From contig CALCNX010000067.1 in the NCBI GenBank assembly GCA_937899715.1, positions 1 through 28,149 of the forward strand: a stretch of DNA of 28,149 nucleotides, written 5' to 3'. Position 1 is the stretch's first letter; each line of letters opens with the position of its first letter. The notes beneath the pieces were generated by a model. That model was not told the origin of the DNA, did no database searches, and saw only the letters and a list, made by a program, of their open reading frames with translations. This DNA comes from an uncultured bacterium (GTDB lineage: Bacteria; Bacteroidota; Ignavibacteria; Kapaibacteriales; UBA4661). Position numbers and translations under genes: made by a program. Below are positions 15,966 to 25,000 of the stretch, one piece after another.

Positions 15966-16041
15966 GCCCTATCTATCATTCACTCGCTGCGAAGGCGAGC
16001 TGGGAGAGAGATTTTTCTGCGTGAAATTTGAGCCAAACAAT

Positions 16042-16072
16042 CGTGTCGCCTGCCTTGACGGCAGGCGACACG
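16042..16072. repeat. Perfect 13-base inverted repeat just after the 11-kb gene
   Basis: CGTGTCGCCTGCC (16042-16054), loop TTGAC, then GGCAGGCGACACG (16060-16072). It starts 15 bases after the stop codon of the 11-kb gene and precedes the main terminator on the same transcript. No T-run follows it. It may block 3'-5' RNA decay or act as a first terminator of a tandem pair. Confidence 0.7.
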
Positions 16073-16087
16073 GGGTACTGATTGCTA

Positions 16088-19000
16088 TTAACGTTTGATG
16101 AGTTTGTCGGTAAACCGGCGCTCGCCATCGGTCATCTCGAAGAAGTACACCCCTGTATTGAGTGCGCTCACATCAAGTTGCTGCGAGAATCTGCCTGCGC
16201 CGACTGCTTGCGTGAAGAGTACAACAGTGTTCCCAAGAACATCCGTGATACGAACACGCAACTGTCCTGCTTTTGGTAGATTTGCCTCGAAGCTGACCAT
16301 ATCTTCCATTGGGTTCGGATAGACGCTACCGGACATAACCTCGACCGTTTGTACTTCACGAACGCCCGGCATATAAGCCTGTATTGTGAAAGAACGACTA
16401 TCAGGGTTAACAATGCGTAACGTCGGGTCACCCAAGAAAAAGCCTGCCGGAGCAACAGCAATAATCTGATTTGACCCAATACTTACAATCCGAAGCGGAA
16501 CGCCCCCTAAGGTCAATGTTGCACCTTGCTGGAAGTTAGAACCGGTTATCGTGAAGGTAACATCGAAGTTGTACTGCGGACGCAATGCGCCGGGCGATAC
16601 ACTAGAGATAATCGGACACAAAGAGCAAAGGACAGTTACGGAAGCCTGTGCAAACTGCGTGTCAGGATTGATTATCTGTACGACTGCATTACCTTCTTGG
16701 CTATTAACACCTGCCGGAACGAATGCTGTCACACTGGTTGGGCTTGCACCCAAGATTTGCAGCACCGTACCGTTGTAGCGGATTTGGAAGCCTGGTAGTG
16801 TTTGCCCCTGCGGTGTTACGCCGAAGTTCAGACCATTGACCGTAATGACAAACGGCGTACCGGTTGCATTGGTGGTCGAAGGCGATACCGACGTGATTCT
16901 CGGACCATTGGGCTGACCAATCGTGAAGGTTGATTCAGCTTGCAGACCGTCAGCATTGGCAAGCGTTATCGGGAATACACCTGGCGTACCGTTGAATCCG
17001 GCTGCTATTTGAACAATGACCTGTGTATCGGATGTGGAAACAATCGGTACTTGTGCGCCGTTGAATCGTACTATCAAATCTTTGCGGAAGCCCGTACCGG
17101 TTATTGCTAACTGGAATGGGAAGACCGAGGCTGCTGTTACGTTTAGACCGGAAACAGCACCGCTTGCTGTCAGAACGCTTGTAATGGTCGGCGATGGGTA
17201 GCCGACATTAAAGAGCGCTGCTCCATTGAAACCACCGGGATTGCTAACACGAATCTGGAATGTACCAAAATTTGTCAGCATACTTGCCGGAATCAATGCC
17301 GTAATCTGATTTGTTGAGCGCGGCGGATTAGCTAGTACTTGAATTGGAAGGAAGTTGAATGTAACATCCGAATTCAAGAAGAAGCCCGAACCGGCAATCG
17401 TGACAATAACCGCAGAAGTACCAACAATCGCACGCGATGGCGTGATACTATTGATGACAGGTCTGCCCGGATCGCTGATGGTAATCGTTCCTTGTACTGT
17501 CTGGTTATCAGAGTTCCGCACAACGATTGTGAGCGTTTGCGGCACTTGATTAAGGTCGGCGGGAATGATTACCCGAAGTTGCGTTGAAATTGCCGAAAGC
17601 ACCGTCAATGCGCGCCCATTTGCCGTTACTGTCGTACCAGCAGAACCGAAGAAGTTCGTACCGGTGATAGTAGCAATAAAGGCTACACCACTTGCCGAGG
17701 TTGTGCTAGGCGTAATACTTGTCAAGGTCGGCGTACCACCTGCGACAAGCTGGAACGGAATGTTTGCCAGTTGACCATCGGCGTTTAAGACTGTGACAAA
17801 GCGTTGCCCGACCATATTATTGAACGTACCGGAAATCGTAGCGCGAATCTCCGTAGCCGAAACGCTTTGGACCGAAATACGCGACGACGGGCTAATAGAC
17901 TGCGGTGAGTTATTCAGCGAGAAGTAAACGCCAGATTGAATAGCCGTTGGAGCAGGATTCAAATTGATGCTAAAATTCAAGCCGCGAATAATAATTGGAA
18001 TATCTTGACCATTGACCACAGCAGAATTAGGCGTAACGCTGCTAATGGAGGGGGCAAGGTTATAGGTAAAGAGCTGTGCCGAAGTACCGACTCCGCCAGC
18101 AGTCGCAATCGTAACCGGAGCAATCAATGGTACAAGAGACGTACCCGATACCAGCACCGTCATTTCTGTCCCGGCAGCATTGATACTTTGCACAGTACCA
18201 GTTACACCGGCAACATTGACTGTGAAGAGATTCGTAAACGCACCAAAGTTTGAGCCGGTGATAGTAAGAATCGTGCCTGTTCCGCCTGATGTAGGAGTAA
18301 AGGACGAAATACTTGGCGGCGTACCGACTGTAAAGATAGCGGTGGAGGTTCCAGAACCTCCGGGATATGTTGCTCCCGGCGGGCGAGAGACGCTTACAGG
18401 ACCCGTGGATGCACCGGCAGGAACGACAACTGAGATAAGATTATCACCAAGTACTGTGAAATTCGTAGCAGCAGCACCATTGAACAACACGGCATTTACT
18501 CCGAGGAAGTTCGAGCCACTAATAAGAACAGTCGTGCCCGGTCCACCCGTTGCAGGCGTAAAGCCTGTAATAGATGGGAAAACAGCAGCAGCCGATATAG
18601 TCACAATAGCCGAAGTCGCAGCAATCGGTCCGGCACCCGCAGTCGTACTAACAATCAATCGTACTTGCGTCGTCGGAGCGTTTGGATTCGTCCATGTAAC
18701 CGTCACACCGTTCAATCTGATACCGGATTGGTTCACGAATACGCCAGCAGAATTACCGCCGACCGTAAAGGTGTTTCCACCTGATACAGCTTGGGCTGTC
18801 AATGCAACCGATGAGTTGGAAAGTGAGTTTGCCAAAACACCATTTGCATCAAACAAACCAAGGTCAACATTGAACGGAATACTATTTGCAATATTCGGGC
18901 TGTTACCGTTAATACCTTGCGTACCTGTCGAGGAAATCTGGCTAAATGCCAATGCTACCGGGATGCTTGCGCCTGTCGAAAGCGTAATGGTTGCATCTGT

Positions 19001-22000
19001 GGAAGCAATCACGCCATAGAGAGGTGGCAGATTCTGCGGTGTCAAGCGAACAACAACGGTAATCGGTCCTGCGACTGTCGGGTTGCGCCAGTTTAGGATA
19101 ACATTTGGTATCGTTGCTTGACGAGCACCGAAAATTAAAGGCAGAGAAGAGTTGCCATCAATTGTTACAGTTTCCGTTGCAGGGGTAACACTAACAATGG
19201 AAAGCTGCATCGGGTTACCCGCGCCCGTAGCCAAGACATCGGCAGCATTGAAGAAGCCGAAATCAATGTTGAACGGGCGACCACTTGGAATATTGCGATT
19301 ACCGCCATTAATACCTATTGAACCGATAGCCGGAGTTGCGTGACCAGTTGTCGGTCCGACGCTTGAGTTAAATGACGTGACAGTTGCAATAGAACCAGTT
19401 GTCGTAATCCAAACCTGTGCAGTTGTCGTAATAAGCGTTGTTTGGCCACTTATTGCCGTCAACGTTACAATCGCGGCTCTCTGACCGGGAGTGTTTGCGG
19501 TGTAGAAAATACGAGGGAAGAGAGAGCCGGTGCCATCGACCTGAGAAACAGTCGTAGCCGTCGTGCCATCCATCGTAAAGACCTCGGTTGGGTTAATCGG
19601 ATCGGGAGCAATGGAAAGCTGCACTTGCGTTGGCGAAGTCGGGCGAATCACTGCACCGTAATCAACAAATGAAGCGAAGTTCACGCGAACTTGCTGACCA
19701 CTTGTTATCGGGGTTCCGGGACCAAAACTACCGCCATTGAAACCGAGCGTTCCGGTTGCCGCATTCAGCAAATCACCTGAGTTGACAGCATAACCGAGAC
19801 GGGTCGGAACAGGAGCAGTAGCACTGGTGCTCAGAGTCACGGTCACGGTTGTTGAACCGAGACCCGGTGCCGTAAGCGTTATAAGTGCTTTGGTAATACC
19901 ACCATTGACCGGAGGATTAGTCCAGTTAAATATCGGGAAGATAAAACCGCCCGTAGCGCCAAGCGCAACAGTTTGAGGGTTGATAGCACCATTGGAGCCA
20001 CCGGGTGTGGTTGAGAACACTGAACCCGGATTAGCAGGGTGCACGGCAATACTAGCAACAACCGATGTGATATTTGTCGTAGCAGCTAAGAAGTTTGTAT
20101 TAGAGAAGAAACCAAAGTTAATCGGGATGCCGACACCACCGGTGATGTTAAATTGCCCCAAACCGCCGCCATTGAAGCCCAGTGTACCATTGCTGGAATT
20201 TTGCACTTGGGTGTAGGCGATAGTGGAAGCACGAAGCGGTGGAGCATTGACAATGATTGCTATATCACGAGAAGCAAACTGCCCTGCAAGATCATACAAA
20301 CGGAAGATAGCATTTGTTGAAAGCAAAGCGCCCGGATTAACCCATGTTACCGTCAAGTTTGTTGAAGTAACGTTAAGAGGATTCACGCCCGGGACGAGTG
20401 TAAATGGTATCAATGCACTACCTGTACCTGTTGTCGTGAATACTGCTGAACTACCAGGAATTGGCAGCACTTGTGCCACAAACGTTAAAGGATTAATGAC
20501 AGGGGCAGCTTGACCTAAACCGTTGTAGGATCCTGCATAAAGCAAGAACGGCTTTTCGCTCTCAATGGTTGTGCCTGCGGGTGTACCGCCAACATTGAAA
20601 CCACTGATGTCTCCCGGCAAAGTTGTACCGATATTTGCTATTGTGCTTGCCGCAAGGGTAGAGGCGGGACCAAATATCGTAATCAGATAGGTTGCCGATG
20701 TTATCGAACCGCTCGGGTCGTAGAAGCGCAAAATAGCCGTTGTAGAGCCTTTTAGACCTGCATTTGTCCAGTTGAAGGTAATGTTTGTGGTTGTACCGCT
20801 TATGGGATTCACAATCGGCATTAGCGTTATCGGTGTACCTGGGGAGCCTGTACCCGTTGTTGTGAAAATATCACCGCTACCGGGAGTTGGTAGAAGTTGC
20901 ACTTGCACATTCAAAGCACCAATGACCGGTGAACGCTGTGCCGGAATTAAACCATTAAACGCGCTGAAGCGTACCGTGAAGGGAACACCACTTGCAATTT
21001 GTCGAACACCAACAGTTCCAAAACCGTTTGGTGTAGTAGAATTCAAACCACCATCATTGTTTACATTTGTTGAGTCAGCAGCGAGGATAATTGCAACCGG
21101 CTGATTCAATACCAATAACTTACTACTGCTGAGACTTGTAAACGGAATCGTATTATCAACAAAGTAATATTGACCTGTACTATTGATTGCAAACGGTAGT
21201 GCCGGAGGTGCAGTAGCACCGAAGTTTTGATAAACAGAACCACCAGCTAAACCTACAAAGGCATTATTACGGATAAAGCCAGTACTTTCGTGATTAGTTT
21301 CCCAATAGAAACGAATGGTACGATTACCGCTACCACCTGTTACTGTCCACTCAGGAATAACGCGTTGTGGATACGCAGGCTGCAAAACATCCATAACAGA
21401 ATCCGCAGCTACTGTATAATCACTTGCTGTTGGAGAGTTGAAAATAACGATAGGTGAATACATAAGACTGCCCGGTACGGTCTGCACACCAACAGGGAAC
21501 AAACGTTGTGCGCTTGCAGCCACAGGCATACGAACACGACCACCCGGAGTGGCATCGATAAATGCATTTGTTTGTGTTGGAGTATTATTTGCATTTGTAG
21601 TATTCACAAACAACTCTATTCCGTTGTTCAATCGGATATTGCCACCACCAGCCGTCGGAAGCTGGCTTTGAGCGTTCATAATCAATTCATTTTGGACACT
21701 TACCGATGTTGCCATTGTTACGAGTGTCGTAGCAATATTTGTCGGACTTATTGGTCCTAGTGCGTTCACCGTCAAATTACGCAACTGACCACCTGTACCA
21801 CCAACCATACGAAGCGTAGAGCCACGCATAGAAACAAACTCCAATGAAGCATTTGCGTCGCCAATAATCACATTTGAATTGGTCGTAATATAGCCGCTTG
21901 TTCCAACAGCAGCAGGATTACCCGCCCCAAAACGAAGCATATTACCATTCAACGTCAATTGTGCCGCACCATTGAGAGCTAGTTGACCCGCAAGCGGACC

Positions 22001-25000
22001 TGCGGTTAAACCACTTAAACTTGCATTTGTACCAGAAGCAAGTGTTACGCTTGCACCTGTTATACTGAGTGACCCAATTGCAATCGGTGTTGCAGGAGTT
22101 GCCACGTAGGTCGCAGCTGTACTTGCATCGAAGCGCAATGTCACAGTAGTTGGGTTATTGTACTCAATGCGCGAATCATTAAACGCAACTGTGGCACTTG
22201 TTGTGCGGAACATACCAAGTGGCGACGGTGAAATCAGAGGAACATTGATCGTTATCGTCCTTCCTGTCCCACCCGACAAGTCTAATGCACCGCTTAACAA
22301 ATGAACACCGCCCGTACCACTTGTCGCAATGACAGATTTGTCGTTGTTAAGTTGAACTAGATTTTCATAAATAGGTCGTTGCGGAAAGCCCTTCTCAATT
22401 TCCAATGTTGCACTCAAGGCACTATACCCTGCAGGTGCATTAGGATTAACTATATTTGGGAATTCAACATCTGTTGTAGAAACGTTACCTGTTGTTGCAT
22501 ATCGAAGCACCGATGTTGATGCCTGATAGGTTACGGGACGTGTAACATTCGACGCGATAGGAGAAATTGTCGGCGGTTGAGTAAGAACACCACCAAAAAT
22601 CTCCAATACCCCGGCAGGAGCTACCGTAATACCATCATTGGCATTAACAGTAAGCGCATTTGTATTAAACGTTGCAAAGTGTGGTGCTGCACTGGCAGCC
22701 GAACCAAGACGCAAACGTCCTTGTACGGAAACTCCGACATTTGCGAAAGGTGGTCCTGCGGGACCGATGAGTGCCCCTGTAACGCCAGTTCCCATACCAA
22801 CTGGACCCGCTAATGTTAGCGTATCGGCAGGGCTAATAGTTAGGGCTTGAATCCCATTACCCTGCAATACACGCACACCGTTTGGAGCAATTAACGTCAA
22901 ATTACGACTTGAATTCAAGGTTACCGTACCAGCCGAGCTTGGTATATTGACCGTTAATGCACCCAACATTCTTCTGTATGGGTTGTTGTCGGTAAAACGA
23001 AGATTTGAAGCACCGCGACCTTCTACGAAAAGTTGTGTCGCAGGCTCATCATTACCCCAGAATGTTGCTCCTGCCGCAACCGTTATCGGAGCATTGTAGG
23101 GAATATCTCTGTTGTCAACGACATCAGCACCAAAGGCTAACTCTTGTACGAGGGGTAATTCCCAGTTGCCCGAAAGCAAATCTGCACCGCCGATAAAGCG
23201 GTATCGTGTTGTTGCTGTGTTATTGATTCTAAAATCTCGATTAGCACCTGTGCGATTAACAACCAACTTCACATCCAATTGAACAGGAGAAGCCAACGCA
23301 GAGTTGTCTTGGGCTTGGTCTCGTGAGCTAAACTCATTCGATGTTGTTGGTGTTACAGCAATGTTTGCACCTGTTGCATCCGTATAGGATAACACCATTG
23401 CAGGTGTTGTCGGTGCAAGGGTATAAAATGGTTGCAAGGAAGGAGTAAGAAAGGGAGCAGCATCCGTACCATATTGCAAACGCGGTGTAGTATTTCTATC
23501 AAACCCACCACCAGCAAGTTGAAGCGTAGCACCACTTGAGAAGGCAATGAGGTTGTTCATATTGTTCGCAATACTACGAAACATCGAACCAGAGTTAATC
23601 TGCATTCTACCGAAGACGACAGTACGTTCTTCCCCACCTACTGTCGGAGAAGGATTCATAAATACACTTGTACCGCTGAGCGTTAAAGAAGCGTTTGTCC
23701 CGATGTGTAATGATTCTTCAAACCACCCCGGATTTGCTGCCGTCGGTGCGGTTGCCACGCGCTGCACCAAATTGAGTGTTTGAGCGGGTTGCGCAAGGGT
23801 AACATTAGGATCGCTTGGCGAACTTGGAAGTCGGGCAATAGTCATACGCTGGACACCGCTTGTCGGAATGCCTGTTGTGATATTTGCCGTACCTCTGTCA
23901 AAGTATGCCCAATCATTAGCCCCTGGAGGATTTGCCGAGCCACCCGTACCACCGGGCGTTGCTGCCCAGTTGTTTGCTGTTGCCCAATCATTGGTCGGTC
24001 CAACCCAGTAAATTGGGAAAAGAGCATTGGTAACGATAAATCTTTCAGCAGTAGTACCGATTGCGGAAGTAATTGCCCCTTGAATTGTTTGCGCTCCGGC
24101 ACCAAACATTGCAGGCGTAAACGTATGCACACCAGATTGTATGCCTACATATGTGGTAGGTGTACCACCTGTTGGGAAAGCCCGACGAATAGTTGTACGT
24201 GCTTGATCTGTTGTGTATAAAGCATGAAAGTCTGCAGGAGCGTTTTCTGCAGGAATACCTGCACCAGCAGTTTCATTCCAGCCAAGCGTTAGATTTCCAG
24301 TATAACTCGGAACCGCAGCAAGAGACCACATACCCTGTACACTACGATTAAGCAGATTGGAAGGCACTGTAACACTCGTAACAGCGGAGGTAACGCTCAC
24401 TGTAAACTGACGACCGGCGCCACTGGTGATGGTTGCGGGCATATACAATGAAGCGACAGCTGCTCCGCCAGCACCAACAAAACTGGCACCAATCGGAAAC
24501 GTGTACGTTCCTGCAACGTTATTCATAATCAAGTTTCCACCTTGAGAAGCATCAATGAAATTGCCTGCTGTGCCCGGCGTACCACCGATAATGGAAAAGG
24601 ATGTTGTCAGATTTGAGCCAACACCACGTAGCTGCAAGATAGAGTTACCATCAATTTGCAGTTGATTAGCAAGCGTGATTGGACTTACCAATGACACGAG
24701 ATAATCATTCGGTGCCAGCGTAACATTGGCAAGCGCACCTGCATTATCAAACGGGCGCAAACGCAGATTGCTCAACGTAGAGCCGCCCACAAATCGTAAG
24801 AAAGAACGAATTGCTCGTGAGCGGAAGTTAATATCTGATGCAGCGTCAGGCTGAATAGCTCCTGTGTTTGTAACAGGAATATGACCGCCTTGCGCTGTCC
24901 CAGGTGTTGAATTTGCAGGTTGCTGCCCTCGAAAATCCAATGTTGCACTGTTCAGTATAAGGTTTCCAGTTGAGGGTAAATATAGCTGACCATTAACATT

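Noticed and set aside
18180..19019. Open frame of 279 codons on the plus strand
   Set aside because: Antisense shadow of the repeat and TIG region, rich in P, V and T because the other strand encodes G, N and T repeats.
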